Assembly (NCBI RefSeq): GCF_014646075.1
Contig: NZ_BMMT01000004.1
Location: 1-64,000, forward strand
Direction: 5' to 3'
DNA from: Saccharopolyspora thermophila
GTDB taxonomy: Bacteria; Actinomycetota; Actinomycetes; Mycobacteriales; Pseudonocardiaceae
Length of the DNA stretch: 64,000 bases
The notes beneath the pieces are model-generated. The model ran no database searches and was not told the origin of the DNA. It saw nothing but the letters and a program-made list of their open reading frames with translations. How positions within the stretch are numbered: position 1 is the stretch's first letter; each line of letters begins with the position of its first letter. The translations under genes were made by a program, and so were the position numbers. Shown in pieces: positions 35,613-45,344 of the stretch.

Positions 35613-35738
35613 GCTTCTTCGCCGCTCCTGGGTGCACACGGAGACCCTTCGGGCGTTGCTCGCGCACACCGCGCGTGACCGGGTGGTCGCCATCGGTGAT
35701 CGCGTAACCGGTCGGTCACCTGGACTCAAGAACGTGCG

Positions 35739-36710
35739 TCACGGGGCGTGGCCGGCACGGCTGGTGCCCGCGGTGCGGTCGGCGACCAGCACGGCGACGT
35801 CGTCATCCCGACCGGTGCGGTGCAGCACCAGCTCGGCGAGCAGGCCCAGCGAGATCATCTGCACCGCGAAGATCTCCAGCAGGATGCCCAGCGTCAGCAG
35901 CGGCCGGGTGCCGATCGACTGGTCGGTGAACAGCCAGACACCGCTCAGGTAGAGCAGGATCAGCGTCCCGATCGAGCCCGCCAGCAACCCGAGCCCGCCG
36001 AACAGGTGCGCCGGACGCCGCCCGTAGCGGGTCAGCGCGACCACCGTGAGCAGGTCCAGCGCGCCGCGCACATAGCGCTCCAGGCCGTACTTGGACCTGC
36101 CGTGCAGCCGCGGCCGGTGGTGGACGGCCAGCTCGCGCACCCGGTAGCCGAGCTGGTGCGCCAGCGCCGGGATGTAGCGGTGCAGCTCACCGTACAGCGG
36201 AACGCGCCGGTACACCTCGGTCCGCGCCGCCTTCAACCCGCAGTTGTGGTCGGACAGCTTCAGCCCGGTGATCAGACCGGTGACCCAGTTGAACACCTTC
36301 GACGGCAGCCGCTTGCCCAACGGGTCCTGCCGCTGGGCCTTGTGCCCGCTGACCAGGTCGGCGCCCCCGTCGAGCTCGGCCAGCAGCCGCGGGATCTCGG
36401 CCGGGTCGTCCTGCAGGTCGGCGTCCAGCGTGACCAGCAGCTCGCCGCGAACCTCGGCGACCCCGGCGGCCAGCGCGGCGGCCTTGCCGAAGTTGCGCCG
36501 CAACCGGATGCCGCGGATGCGCGGGTCCGCCGCGGCGTGCTCGGCGATCACCTCCCAACTGCCGTCGGTGCTGCCGTCGTCGATGACCAGCAGCTCCCAG
36601 GATCGGGGCTGCTGCTGCATGGCCTCGCGGATCTCGGCGAACAGCCGGGGCAGGTTGTCGCGCTCGTTCTTCGCCGGGGCCAGCAGCGAGACCTGCGGTG
36701 CTTCTGTCAT
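35739..36710 (-). CDS. Family 2 glycosyltransferase with C-terminal membrane helices (GtrB/DPM-like)
   Basis: A 323-residue GT-A glycosyltransferase. The nucleotide-sugar motif is VIDDGSTDGSWE and the metal site is LDADLQDDPAEI. Acceptor and catalytic residues lie in LKLSDHNCGLKAARTEVY and the HHRPRLHGRSKYG segment. Two C-terminal hydrophobic helices (LFGGLGLLAGSIGTLILLYL and LGILLEIFAVQMISLGLLAE) anchor it. Such enzymes usually make polyprenyl-phosphate sugars. Its ATG overlaps the stop of the following upstream gene by 4 bp (ATGA), so it is coupled with the multi-pass partner, which may use the lipid-linked sugar. Confidence 0.9.
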   Translation of the reverse strand: MTEAPQVSLLAPAKNERDNLPRLFAEIREAMQQQPRSWELLVIDDGSTDGSWEVIAEHAAADPRIRGIRLRRNFGKAAALAAGVAEVRGELLVTLDADLQDDPAEIPRLLAELDGGADLVSGHKAQRQDPLGKRLPSKVFNWVTGLITGLKLSDHNCGLKAARTEVYRRVPLYGELHRYIPALAHQLGYRVRELAVHHRPRLHGRSKYGLERYVRGALDLLTVVALTRYGRRPAHLFGGLGLLAGSIGTLILLYLSGVWLFTDQSIGTRPLLTLGILLEIFAVQMISLGLLAELVLHRTGRDDDVAVLVADRTAGTSRAGHAP

Positions 36711-38395
36711 GGCAGGACCTGCGGACTTTCGGTCAGAGGCCGGATCCACCAGCCGTCGGGGAACTGGAAGGCGATGCGCAGCGGGCCCGGCTGGGCGGGA
36801 GCGACGGCCTGGAAGCCGAGCCCGATCTCGATACCCGGGGTCTGGGTCTCGGCGTCGGAGCGCGGGATGTCCACCACACCGCCGCCGACCACGGTCCCGG
36901 TCTGGTCGAGCACCGCGATGCATCGGGCCCGTTCGATGCCGGAGATCGCCCAGCCCTCCAGCATCCGGGCCCCGCCCTGCACCTGGTCGGTCTCGACGTT
37001 GAGCACCACGTCCCGGCCGTCCGGGCGGGGTTCGCGCAGGTTGCCGACGCTGGGCGTGCGCCAGGTCGCGGTGTCCACCCGGTCGCCGATCTCCAGCCCG
37101 TCGGGGCAGCCGAGGGTGAACTCGGGGGAGAACGGATAGTGGCCGAGCGCCCGCAGCCGCGGCAGCAGCCGCTCGGGTTCCGGGAAGCGGTCGGCGAAGC
37201 CGTCGGGGTGGCCGATCCGCGCGGCGATGGCCAGTAGGTTCTGGTTCGGCGCGTCGGCCCGCACGGCCTGCGCCATCGGCGCGCCCAGCGCGACGGTCGC
37301 CAGCACCGTGCCCGCCACCGCGACGGTGCGGAACCTGGGCCAGCGGGCCCAGGCGACCGCGATCACCAGCACGGCGATCCACAGCGCGGCGCTCATGCTG
37401 TTGTAGCGGCTCTGGAGCCCCGCGGACTCGCCGAACGCCGCCCGCGAGCCGGAGATCATCACCGCGCAGCCGACGGCGTAGAGCACCAGCCCCCACCACG
37501 GTGCCGCGCTGCTGCGCTCCTCGGACGTCTGCCGGCCGTGCAGCGCCAGCACGGCCAGCCCGGCGACCCCGGCGATCAGCGCGATCGACGGCTCGGTGCC
37601 GGTCCACACCATGCCGAGCATGCTCAGCCCCGCCAGCAACGCCTGCGCCGGGTCGTCGGTCGGCGTACTGCCACCACCGCCCTGCGGGCCGCGCAGCACG
37701 AACCACGCGGCGACCACGACCACCCCGACCACCGCGGGCGTCGCGACCCACCGGCGGCGCTCCCCGCGCAGCCACGCGACCAGCGCCAGGGCGGGCCAGA
37801 CCGCGAAGGACGTGCCGTAGCTGATCGAGGCGAGCAGGCCGAAGACGATCGCGGAGATCCGGTGCTGCCGCTGCATCGCCAGCAACGCCGCCAGCACCAG
37901 CAGCAGGGCGAGGAGCCACGACGCGCCGCTCATCGAGCGCACGTAGTTGTGGATGCCGTGCGGGTTGAACACCAGCGTCGACGCCGCCGCGACCAGTCCC
38001 GCCCGCTGCCAGCGGTTCAGCGTCCGCGGCAGCAGCGCCCACACCAGCAGCACGCAGCCGACCCCGAAGGCGACGATCAGCAGCCCGAGCGGCTGGTTCA
38101 GCCCGTGCCCGTAGCGGGCGCTGAGCCAGAACAGCAGGCTCGGCAGCACGAACGGGTGCTCGTTGCGGAAGCCGAGCAGCGCCTCGGGGCGCAGCGACCC
38201 GTCGTCGCGGGTGATGTCCAGCAGCACCCACCAGTAGTCGTAGAAGTGCATCTGCGGGTAACGCAGCACTTCCCGCAACATCATCAACGGCGGCACGATC
38301 GCCGACAGGCCGAGCAGCACGGGGCCGAACCGCTGCACGGGGCTCGGGGCTTCGGGGGCTGCGCGCTCGTCGGCGGCGGATGCGATGTCAGTCAC
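36707..38395 (-). CDS. Polytopic membrane protein coupled to glycosyltransferase
   Basis: A 562-residue membrane protein with about 10 predicted helices in its first 375 residues and a soluble C-terminal domain of about 180 residues (LGCPDGLEIGDRVDTATWRT onward, with beta-rich VVLNVETDQVQGG). An early loop contains an aspartate pair region (MHFYDYWWVLLDITRDDG). This topology fits a GT-C-type glycosyltransferase or another lipid-linked sugar protein, but no clear family motif is recognised. It precedes the GT2 gene with a 4-bp overlap, so the two are probably one operon. The function is inferred from that context. Confidence 0.72.
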   Translation of the reverse strand: MTDIASAADERAAPEAPSPVQRFGPVLLGLSAIVPPLMMLREVLRYPQMHFYDYWWVLLDITRDDGSLRPEALLGFRNEHPFVLPSLLFWLSARYGHGLNQPLGLLIVAFGVGCVLLVWALLPRTLNRWQRAGLVAAASTLVFNPHGIHNYVRSMSGASWLLALLLVLAALLAMQRQHRISAIVFGLLASISYGTSFAVWPALALVAWLRGERRRWVATPAVVGVVVVAAWFVLRGPQGGGGSTPTDDPAQALLAGLSMLGMVWTGTEPSIALIAGVAGLAVLALHGRQTSEERSSAAPWWGLVLYAVGCAVMISGSRAAFGESAGLQSRYNSMSAALWIAVLVIAVAWARWPRFRTVAVAGTVLATVALGAPMAQAVRADAPNQNLLAIAARIGHPDGFADRFPEPERLLPRLRALGHYPFSPEFTLGCPDGLEIGDRVDTATWRTPSVGNLREPRPDGRDVVLNVETDQVQGGARMLEGWAISGIERARCIAVLDQTGTVVGGGVVDIPRSDAETQTPGIEIGLGFQAVAPAQPGPLRIAFQFPDGWWIRPLTESPQVLP

Positions 38396-38807
38396 GCTGT
38401 GTGTCCCCAGATCCAGTCGAACGGCGACTTACGGTAGCAAGATCGGTGTACACGCGGCACGTTCCGACGTAGATGCTTGTGGCGTGATTTGACCTCTGGG
38501 CGGCGCGGCCGTAGTCTTGCGCGGCCGCTCGCCGCAAGCCGATCGCGGCGGCGGAGCACCCCCATGGACCGCCCCGGCCGATCGGGTCGGCGAACGCGGT
38601 CTGTATGATGGGTGAGAACTTCTCGCCGCCGGACGGGCGGAGAGGCTAAACGCCTGTTTCGGGTGCGATTGCCGGTGCGGCCTTCAGCTGCCGGAACAGG
38701 AACCCACCGAGACGCTGCACCGCGGCGTGGTAGGAATCCCCGATCCACGCGGTCGGGGTGGGCGTCCGCCGCAGACGTAGAACCGAGCAGCAGGAGACTT
38801 CCGACTC
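38396..38807 (+). promoter_or_regulatory. Upstream region of rplU-rpmA with possible leader RNA
   Basis: A 412-bp gap between the divergent membrane gene and rplU. A stem with CTCGCCGCC...GGGCGGAG pairing lies at about 38622-38645. Ribosomal L21 operons often carry autoregulatory leaders, which could be here. The ribosome-binding site before rplU is CAGGAG. I see no gene in this stretch. Confidence 0.4.
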
Positions 38808-39116
38808 ATGTACGCGATCGTCAAGACCGGCGGCAAGCAGTACAAAGTGGCTGTCGGGGACGTCGTCGAGGTCGAGAAGCTCGATGGCGAGCTGGGCTCC
38901 GAGGTCACTTTCCCGGCGCTTCTGGTCGTCGACGGCTCCGAGGTCACGACCGACGCCGACGCGCTGGCCAAGGTGTCGGTGACCGGCAAGCTCGTCGAGC
39001 ACACCAAGGGCCCCAAGATCCGCATCCACAAGTTCAAGAACAAGACCGGCTACCACAAGCGGCAGGGTCACCGGCAGAAGCTGACCCGCGTCGAGGTCAC
39101 CGGCATCACGAAGTGA
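38808..39116 (+). CDS. rplU: 50S ribosomal protein L21
   Basis: A 102-residue L21 of normal length. The [15 protein letters not shown]-terminus, a central beta-barrel, and the C-terminal [21 protein letters not shown] rRNA-binding signature are intact. L21 binds 23S rRNA in the large subunit. rpmA follows after 14 bp, the universal rplU-rpmA pair, and obg comes next as in most bacteria. CAGGAG precedes the ATG. Confidence 0.98.
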   Translation: MYAIVKTGGKQYKVAVGDVVEVEKLDGELGSEVTFPALLVVDGSEVTTDADALAKVSVTGKLVEHTKGPKIRIHKFKNKTGYHKRQGHRQKLTRVEVTGITK

Positions 39117-39130
39117 GGACCTGAGTAGTC

Positions 39131-39388
39131 ATGGCACACAAGAAGGGCGCATCCAGCTCTCGGAACGGCCGCGACTCGAACCCCAAGTACCTCGGGGTGA
39201 AGCGCTACGGCGGTCAGGTCGTCAAGGCCGGTGAGATCCTGGTCCGGCAGCGGGGCACGAAGTTCCACCCCGGGCTGAACGTCGGGCGCGGCAACGACGA
39301 CACCCTGTTCGCGCTGTCCGCTGGCACCGTCCAGTTCGGACGCTACCGCGGCCGCAAGGCCGTCAGCGTGCTGCCGGCCGAGGTCTGA
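39131..39388 (+). CDS. rpmA: 50S ribosomal protein L27
   Basis: An 85-residue L27. The [22 protein letters not shown]-terminus reaches toward the peptidyl-transferase centre, and [13 protein letters not shown] and [11 protein letters not shown] are conserved. It is co-transcribed with rplU. There is no N-terminal extension requiring cleavage, unlike in Firmicutes. A strong hairpin follows. Confidence 0.98.
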   Translation: MAHKKGASSSRNGRDSNPKYLGVKRYGGQVVKAGEILVRQRGTKFHPGLNVGRGNDDTLFALSAGTVQFGRYRGRKAVSVLPAEV

Positions 39389-39415
39389 CCCGGCTCTCGG
39401 CTGCGAGTACTTCCC

Positions 39416-39455
39416 GACGAGGGGCGGGTCCGGTTTGTCCGGCCCGCCCCTCGTC
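39416..39455 (+). terminator. rplU-rpmA terminator hairpin
   Basis: GACGAGGGGCGGG at 39416-39428 pairs perfectly with CCCGCCCCTCGTC at 39443-39455. Inner CCGG/CCGG pairs cap a TTTGT loop. A T-rich TCTGCTT follows. It probably reduces read-through into obg. Confidence 0.85.
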
Positions 39456-39540
39456 GTCTGCTTCGCGCAGGGCGGGCACGCCCCGCGCAGGACAGCTCTT
39501 CCCGCCGGGCGCGGCTCGGCTGATCTTCCTGGAGGCATTC

Positions 39541-41019
39541 GTGTCGCGGTTCGTTGACCGCGTGACCATCCACGTCGCGGCAGGCGATGGCGGGCATGGC
39601 TGCGCCTCGGTGCACCGGGAGAAGTTCAAGCCGCTCGGCGGCCCGGACGGCGGCAACGGCGGCAAGGGCGGTGACGTCCGGCTGGTCGTGGACCGCGGTG
39701 TGCACACGCTGCTGGACTTTCACTACCGGCCGAACGCGCGCGCGGCCAACGGCAAGCCGGGCAAGGGCAGCCTGCGCAACGGCGCCGCCGGCGAGGACCT
39801 GGTGCTGGCTGTGCCGGACGGCACCGTGGTGCTCACCCCGGACGGCGAGGTCCTGGCCGACCTGGTCGGCGAGGGCACGACGTTCGTCGCCGCCGCCGGC
39901 GGTCGCGGCGGCCTGGGCAACGCGGCGCTGGCGTCGAAGGCCCGCAAGGCGCCGGGTTTCGCCCTGCTCGGCGAGCCGGGCGAGGAGCTCGACCTGGTGC
40001 TGGAGCTGAAGTCGGTCGCCGACGTGGGCCTGGTCGGGTTCCCGTCGGCCGGGAAGTCGTCGCTGGTCTCCGTGCTGTCCGCGGCCCGCCCGAAGATCGC
40101 CGATTACCCGTTCACCACCCTGGTCCCGAACCTGGGCGTGGTGACCGCGGGCGACACCGTGTTCACCATGGCGGACGTGCCGGGGCTCATTCCGGGCGCG
40201 AGCGAGGGGCGCGGACTGGGCCTGGACTTCCTGCGCCACATCGAGCGCTGCGCGGTGCTGGTGCACGTGGTCGACTGCGCCACCCTGGAGCCCGGGCGCG
40301 ACCCGGTGTCCGATGTGGACGCCCTGGAAACCGAGCTCGCCCAGTACACGCCCGCGCTGCAGACCGAGCAGGGCGGCGTCGACCTCGGCTCGCGCCCGCG
40401 CATGGTGGTGCTCAACAAGGTGGACGTGCCGGAGGCGCGCGAACTGGCCGAGCTGGTTCGGCCGGACCTGGAGGCACGCGGGTGGCCGGTGTTCGAGGTG
40501 TCCACCGCGACCCGCGAGGGACTGCGCGAGTTGAGCTACGCGATGGCCGCCGAGGTGGAGCGGTACCGGGCGCAGCTACCGCCGCCGGAACCGGCGCGCG
40601 TGGTGGTGCGGCCGACCGCGGTGGACCGCGGCGACTTCACCATCGAACCGGACCCGGAGGTCGAGGACGCGTTCGTGGTGCGCGGCGAGAAGCCCGAGCG
40701 CTGGGTGCGGCAGACCGACTTCAACAACGACGAGGCCGTCGGGTATCTGGCCGACCGGCTGGCCAAGCTGGGTGTGGAGGAAGCGCTGGCCAAGCACGGC
40801 GCGCGAGCCGGCAGCCAGGTCACCATCGGCACCATGACCTTCGACTGGGAGCCGTCCACCCCCGCCGGGGTGGCGGGCGTGATGGGCCGCCGCGGCACGG
40901 ACCTACGGATCGACCAGAGCAACCGCACCTCCGCGTCCGAACGCAAGGCCGCGAAGAAGGCGCGCCGCAGTTCGCTGGACGAGTTCGGCCGGTACGTCGA
41001 GGAGGACGAGGAGGAGTGA
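39541..41019 (+). CDS. obg: Obg/CgtA GTPase
   Basis: A 492-residue GTPase linked to 50S ribosome assembly. The N-terminal glycine-rich OBG fold spans about 1-155 ([24 protein letters not shown]). G1 is [11 protein letters not shown]3 is [11 protein letters not shown] and G4 is [11 protein letters not shown]-terminal OCT domain (about 350-425; [20 protein letters not shown]) is followed by a basic and then acidic tail ([12 protein letters not shown] ... EEDEEE). The start is GTG at 39541 with CTGGAGG upstream. The TGA stop overlaps the proB GTG, so translation is coupled. Confidence 0.96.
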   Translation: MSRFVDRVTIHVAAGDGGHGCASVHREKFKPLGGPDGGNGGKGGDVRLVVDRGVHTLLDFHYRPNARAANGKPGKGSLRNGAAGEDLVLAVPDGTVVLTPDGEVLADLVGEGTTFVAAAGGRGGLGNAALASKARKAPGFALLGEPGEELDLVLELKSVADVGLVGFPSAGKSSLVSVLSAARPKIADYPFTTLVPNLGVVTAGDTVFTMADVPGLIPGASEGRGLGLDFLRHIERCAVLVHVVDCATLEPGRDPVSDVDALETELAQYTPALQTEQGGVDLGSRPRMVVLNKVDVPEARELAELVRPDLEARGWPVFEVSTATREGLRELSYAMAAEVERYRAQLPPPEPARVVVRPTAVDRGDFTIEPDPEVEDAFVVRGEKPERWVRQTDFNNDEAVGYLADRLAKLGVEEALAKHGARAGSQVTIGTMTFDWEPSTPAGVAGVMGRRGTDLRIDQSNRTSASERKAAKKARRSSLDEFGRYVEEDEEE

Positions 41020-42137
41020 CCGAGCAGCTCTCCGCGACCCGGCAGGCGGTCGCGGCGGCGCAGCGTGTCGTGGTGAAGGTCGGCTCGTCGTCGCTCACCA
41101 CGACCGAAGGCGGGCTGGACGCCGAACGGCTGGCGGCGCTGGTGGACACCGTGGCGCGCCGGGTGGCCGCGGGCGGCCAGGTGGTGCTGGTCTCGTCCGG
41201 CGCGATCGCGGCCGGCATCGCGCCGCTCGGTCTGCGCCGCCGTCCGAAGGACCTGGCCACCCAGCAGGCCGCCGCCAGCGTCGGCCAGCAGGCTCTCGCG
41301 CACGCCTACGCCGAGTCGTTCTCGCGCTACGGCCTGACGGTCGGTCAGGTGCTGCTCACCGCCGACGACGTGGTGCGCCGCGGGCACTACCGCAACGCGC
41401 AGCGCACGCTGAACCGCCTGCTCGGTCTGGGCGCGGTGCCGGTGGTCAACGAGAACGACACGGTCGCCACCACCGAGATCCGGTTCGGTGACAACGACCG
41501 CCTGGCGGCGCTGGTGTCCCACCTCGTCGGCGCGGACGCGCTCATCCTGCTGTCCGATGTGGATGCCCTGTACGACGGCGATCCGCGCCACGGCGGGGCG
41601 ACGGCGATCCGCGAGGTCAACGGCGAGGCGGACATGGCCGGGGTGCGGGCGGGTGGCACGGGTGCGTCCGGGCTCGGCACGGGCGGCATGGCCTCGAAGG
41701 TGCAGGCGGCGAAGATCGCGTGCTCCTCGGGAATCCCGGTGCTGCTGACGTCCGCGGCGCTGGCCGAGCGGGCGCTCGGACCGGCTGATGTCGGCACCGC
41801 GTTCGCCGTCACCGGCAGCCGCCTGTCGGCCCGCCGCTTCTGGCTGGCGCACGCGGCCGACGCCAACGGCCGACTGTGGCTGGACGACGGCGCGGTCGCG
41901 GCGGTGGTCCGGCGTCGCCGCTCCCTGCTGGCGGCCGGGATCACCGCGGTGGAAGGCGCGTTCGACGGTGGTGACGTGGTCGAACTGGTCGACCCGACCG
42001 GAGCGGTGGTGGCGCGCGGCGTGGTCGCCTACGACGCGGCGGAGCTTCCGGAGCTCATCGGCCGCTCCAGCCACCAGCTACCGCCGGAACAACGCCGCGA
42101 GGTGGTCCACGCCGACGACCTCGTCCCGCTGCGCTGA
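41016..42137 (+). CDS. proB: Glutamate 5-kinase
   Basis: A 373-residue ProB, the first step of proline synthesis. The amino-acid kinase domain has [20 protein letters not shown] and NENDTVAT, with [14 protein letters not shown] and [14 protein letters not shown] as the phosphate and feedback region. The [15 protein letters not shown] segment is conserved. A C-terminal PUA domain (about 280-373; [29 protein letters not shown]) completes the long form. The GTG start overlaps the obg stop. proA lies 5.4 kb downstream, behind inserted genes, whereas the two are close in many other bacteria. Confidence 0.96.
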   Translation: MTEQLSATRQAVAAAQRVVVKVGSSSLTTTEGGLDAERLAALVDTVARRVAAGGQVVLVSSGAIAAGIAPLGLRRRPKDLATQQAAASVGQQALAHAYAESFSRYGLTVGQVLLTADDVVRRGHYRNAQRTLNRLLGLGAVPVVNENDTVATTEIRFGDNDRLAALVSHLVGADALILLSDVDALYDGDPRHGGATAIREVNGEADMAGVRAGGTGASGLGTGGMASKVQAAKIACSSGIPVLLTSAALAERALGPADVGTAFAVTGSRLSARRFWLAHAADANGRLWLDDGAVAAVVRRRRSLLAAGITAVEGAFDGGDVVELVDPTGAVVARGVVAYDAAELPELIGRSSHQLPPEQRREVVHADDLVPLR

Positions 42138-42214
42138 CCAGTGACCTTCGCCACAGGCGTTCGTGCACCCGCGTTGGTAATCGACGGACCGATCTCCAGG
42201 AATCTCGACCAGGG

Positions 42215-43492
42215 TCAGCGCAGTTCGGTGCCGCGGGTCTCCGGGAGGGTCCGGATCACGAAGAACGCAACCGCCGCACCGACCGCCAGGTACCAGAAGA
42301 ACGCCGTCGACAGCTCGTAACGGGCCAGCGTCTGGATCACCAGCGGGGCCGTGCCGCCGAACACCGCGACGGTCAGGTTGTACCAGGCGCCGATGCCCAG
42401 CCCCCGCAGCTCGGTGGGGAAGAGCTCCGACATGATCGCCGGAGCGATCGAGGTCATCGCCGTGTACAGCGCGATGCCGACGCAGAACACCACCAGCAGG
42501 TTGATCAGTCCAGGCCGCACCAGCGTGGACAGCGGCACGATCAGCACCGCCGTCGCCGCCGACCAGACCAGCAGCTGCGGCTTGCGGCCGATGCGGTCCG
42601 ACAGCGCGCCCATCGGGTACTGCAGCGCGACGAACAAGGCGGTCGCGATCGACAGTGCCAGGAAGACGTCGGTGGCGTCGGCGTGCCGGTTCTTCACCGC
42701 GAACGGCGTCAGCGCGCTGAAGAACGTGTAGTAGCACAGCGTGGACAGCATACTGAAGCCCACCAGCTGGCCGACCGCCTTCGGGTGATGCCGCAACGTC
42801 ATCCACAGTGGATTCTTCAGCGCCTTCGCCTTGGCGCGGTTGTCCTCGAACTGCTCGGTCTCCTCCAGCGTGCGGCGCAACCAGATGCCGAGCAGGCCGA
42901 GCACGCCGCCGATCAGGAACGGGATGCGCCAGCCAAAGTCGGTCAACTCCTCCTCGGTGAGCAGCGCGGTCAGCGCATAACCCAGCAGCGATGCGACCAG
43001 CAGGGCCGAGCCGGTGGAGATGTAGAAGAACGCCGAATAGCGGCCGCGCCTGGCGGGCGGGGCGATCTCGGCCAGGTACGCGGAGGCGTTGGACACCTCA
43101 CCGCCGAGCGACAGGCCCTGCCCGACCCGGGCCAGCACCAGCAGAACCGACGCGGCCCACCCGATGGTGTGGAAGGTGGGCAGCAGACCGATGATCAGCG
43201 ATCCGCCGGCCATCAGCGAGATCGTCACCAGCATCGCGGTCCTGCGGCCGCGCAGGTCGGCGAACCGGCCCAGCAGCCAGCCGCCCAGCGGCCGGAAGAA
43301 GAACGCCAGCGCGAACGTCGCCAGGGTGTTGATCAGCGCGAGTTCGCCCGGGAAGAACGCGGACGCGAAGTAGACGCTGAAGGCGGTGTAGATCGTCCAG
43401 TCGTACCACTCGACGGCGTTGCCGATGCTCGCGGCGACCAGCTTGCGCAGGGGAAGGCGGGATCGCTCGGTCGCAGCCGTGTCGTGAGCCAT
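42215..43492 (-). CDS. MHS-family MFS metabolite/proton symporter
   Basis: A 425-residue transporter with about 12 transmembrane helices. It has the MHS (shikimate/proline-betaine/alpha-ketoglutarate) hallmarks: SIGNAVEWYDWTIYTAFS near the N-terminus, RPLGGWLLGRFADLRGRR as motif A, and GQGLSLGGEVSNASAYLAE. The charged cytoplasmic loop LRRTLEETEQFED lies mid-protein. Substrates are probably an organic acid or compatible solute; the sequence does not decide. The start at ATG 43490-43492 has GGAGG upstream on the minus strand. It is convergent with proB. Confidence 0.9.
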   Translation of the reverse strand: MAHDTAATERSRLPLRKLVAASIGNAVEWYDWTIYTAFSVYFASAFFPGELALINTLATFALAFFFRPLGGWLLGRFADLRGRRTAMLVTISLMAGGSLIIGLLPTFHTIGWAASVLLVLARVGQGLSLGGEVSNASAYLAEIAPPARRGRYSAFFYISTGSALLVASLLGYALTALLTEEELTDFGWRIPFLIGGVLGLLGIWLRRTLEETEQFEDNRAKAKALKNPLWMTLRHHPKAVGQLVGFSMLSTLCYYTFFSALTPFAVKNRHADATDVFLALSIATALFVALQYPMGALSDRIGRKPQLLVWSAATAVLIVPLSTLVRPGLINLLVVFCVGIALYTAMTSIAPAIMSELFPTELRGLGIGAWYNLTVAVFGGTAPLVIQTLARYELSTAFFWYLAVGAAVAFFVIRTLPETRGTELR

Positions 43493-43589
43493 CGCATCCT
43501 CCGGTGTCGTGCGCCCGGGAGGCAGGAGTGCGCGCCCCGGACGGTGACGACACAGTACGGTCTGCGCCGCGCGGGTGGAAGATCCGGAT

Positions 43590-43829
43590 TCAGCCAGTGG
43601 GAAGGCCCGGACCACCGGGAGCGAGGTGGGTACCGGCCAGCTCGTGCGCGGCCCTGTTGCACTCCGGGCAGGTGTTCCACAACCACGCCACGTCGGAGTT
43701 GTCCACAGTGATCTGGGCGCCGCACAACGTCTCGATCGTCGTGTCGGCCGGGAAACCGCCGCGCGGCCGGGGTTTCAACGTCGCGTGCCGCTGACCTTCA
43801 CCGGGTTGCCAGCGAAACGGGTAAGGCAT
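43590..43829 (-). CDS. Small zinc-finger protein of the XRE/DUF397 neighbourhood
   Basis: A 79-residue protein starting MPYPFRWQPGEGQRHAT. It has one cysteine in ETLCGAQITVDNSD and a CPEC pair in WLWNTCPECNRAAHEL, with a nearby His, giving a plausible CC(C)H zinc site. Proteins with this PYxxRWxPADGxRHA start and WLWPTC motif commonly accompany XRE-DUF5753 and DUF397 genes in actinomycetes and are annotated as zinc finger proteins. It is divergent from the XRE gene here. Function is unknown. Confidence 0.72.
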   Translation of the reverse strand: MPYPFRWQPGEGQRHATLKPRPRGGFPADTTIETLCGAQITVDNSDVAWLWNTCPECNRAAHELAGTHLAPGGPGLPTG

Positions 43830-44015
43830 GCACGATCACCGCCTGTTCCAAGTCGGTTGAAGGCGACTGCCGCGCGCCGCCGCGGGGTGCGTCGCGTCCG
43901 GGGCAGCCGGTTCGGGCCACGATGTCCACGGGAACCGGATCGGCCGGAGCCGTCCGCAGAGGTGCGGCCGCCGCCGATCATCCGCATGGTCGACTCCTCG
44001 GTAGGTTGTCGTGGC

Positions 44016-44037
44016 CCGTACCATTCTGGTGGTACGG
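44016..44037. promoter_or_regulatory. Palindrome upstream of XRE regulator
   Basis: CCGTACCA at 44016-44023 and TGGTACGG at 44030-44037 form a perfect 8-bp dyad with a 6-base spacer, in the divergent region 67-88 bp before the XRE start. A second dyad TACCTG-AA-CAGGTA lies at 44053-44066. Either could be the operator of the XRE protein. Confidence 0.5.
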
Positions 44038-44103
44038 AAACGGCTGGCCAATTACCTGAACAGGTAGTAGTTACCAGAGTCGAATTCTGTTTCTCTAGAC
44101 TTC

Positions 44104-44955
44104 ATGACCCGTACCACTGGGGGCACGCCGAAGGCCCGCGCCCTCGGCGCTGAGCTGCGCGAAGCCAGGGTGTCGGCGGGGAAGAGCCTGCGTGCCCTCG
44201 CGCAGGAGCTCGACACCAACCACGTTCGCCTGATGCGGTACGAAACCGGCCGATCGGTGCCCGCGCCGGAGGTCGTGGCCGCTCTGCTCACCGCGCTGGG
44301 CGTTCCGGAGGTCGAACGCGACCGCCTGGTCGAGATGGCGCGCGACGCGGACGCGCCGAACTGGCTCACCGCCGACCGGGCCGGCGTGCGGCAGGAGCTG
44401 ACCGCGCTCATCGAGTTCGAACGCACGGCCACCCGGATCACCAACGTTGCCACCGGGCTGATCCCCGGTCTGCTGCAGACCTCCGACTATGCGCGCGCGG
44501 TGATGCGCGGCAAACCGGTCGGTGAGGTCGAGAAGCTGGTGCTGATGCGTCTCGGTCGGCGGGAGATCCTCTCCGCCCGCAACGGGCCCCAGCTGACCGC
44601 GATCATCAGCGAGAACGCGCTGCGGGAACCGATCGGCGGCCACGAGGTGATGGCCGAGCAGCTGCGCAAGGTGGCGGAACTGGCCACCTGGCCCAACATC
44701 TCGGTGCGCGTGGTGGCGAGCGGTTCGACGACGTGGCATCCCGGGCACGTCGGACCGTTCGTGGTCTTCGAGTTCCCGAAGGCGCAGCCGATCGTCCACT
44801 TGGAGCACTACCGCTCCTCCGCCTTCCTCTACAACCCCGGTCTCGCGCAGGAATACCTCGACGCGATCACTACCCTGCTCTCGTTCGCGATGGACGAAAC
44901 CGATTCCCTCGAGTTCATCGCCAAGTGTGCGAACGAGATGGAGGCTTTTGCGTGA
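44104..44955 (+). CDS. XRE-family HTH regulator with DUF5753 (Scr1-like antitoxin-type)
   Basis: A 283-residue protein. An N-terminal helix-turn-helix (about 10-65; ELREARVSAGKSLRALAQEL, HVRLMRYETGRSVP) is joined to a DUF5753 domain (about 90-275). The latter is recognised by FERTATRITNVATGLIPGLLQTSDYARAVM and VRVVASGSTTWHPGHVGPFVVFEF. In Streptomyces, Scr1/Scr2-type pairs of this regulator with a DUF397 protein behave as a toxin-antitoxin-like system and influence antibiotic production. The GTG start of the DUF397 gene overlaps the stop here by 4 bp. Confidence 0.9.
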   Translation: MTRTTGGTPKARALGAELREARVSAGKSLRALAQELDTNHVRLMRYETGRSVPAPEVVAALLTALGVPEVERDRLVEMARDADAPNWLTADRAGVRQELTALIEFERTATRITNVATGLIPGLLQTSDYARAVMRGKPVGEVEKLVLMRLGRREILSARNGPQLTAIISENALREPIGGHEVMAEQLRKVAELATWPNISVRVVASGSTTWHPGHVGPFVVFEFPKAQPIVHLEHYRSSAFLYNPGLAQEYLDAITTLLSFAMDETDSLEFIAKCANEMEAFA

Positions 44956-45149
44956 ACACGGCACAGCCTGTCGGATGGCGGAAGTCGAGCCGGTCTGCCC
45001 AGGAAACCGACTGCGTCGAAATCGCCCGCTTGGGTGGCGGTGTGGCGGTCCGCGACTCGAAGTGCCGGGAAGCCGGCTACTTCACGGTGTCCGGGGTGCA
45101 GTGGCGGGCGTTCGTGGCCGGCATCCAGGCCGGTCGGTTCGATGGCTGA
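44952..45149 (+). CDS. DUF397-family small protein (Scr2-like)
   Basis: A 65-residue DUF397 protein: WRKSSRSAQETDCVEIARLGGGVAVRDSK, then FTVSGVQWRAFVAGIQAGRFDG. All hallmark positions are present (WRKSSxS near the N-terminus, CVEVA, VRDSK, W-x-AF). It is translationally coupled to the upstream DUF5753 gene (GTGA overlap). In Streptomyces the DUF397 partner is proposed to bind and neutralise, or be neutralised by, the XRE protein; here the role is inferred. Confidence 0.88.
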   Translation: MNTAQPVGWRKSSRSAQETDCVEIARLGGGVAVRDSKCREAGYFTVSGVQWRAFVAGIQAGRFDG

Positions 45150-45344
45150 CGCTGGATCGACGTGGTGCCCTCGCCGGGCCGGTCGGGGGCACCATTGTGC
45201 AATTCCTTTCACCTTCATGATCCATTTCGGGTGAATTCCCACCGGGCCTGGATCGCAGCTGATCGAGGAGCGCGCCGAAGGGCACTCGGGTTTCCACGTT
45301 TGTTTGCCCAAATCTGGGTGCCGTCGACACCGCCGGACACCTGA

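Noticed and set aside
38392-38748. Minus-strand frame in the rplU upstream region
   Set aside because: Arg-rich, no start signal, and lies where a ribosomal leader and promoter are expected.
43775-43987. Minus-strand 70-codon frame upstream of the zinc-finger gene
   Set aside because: It overlaps the zinc-finger start and reads as an Arg-rich product typical of GC-rich noise frames.
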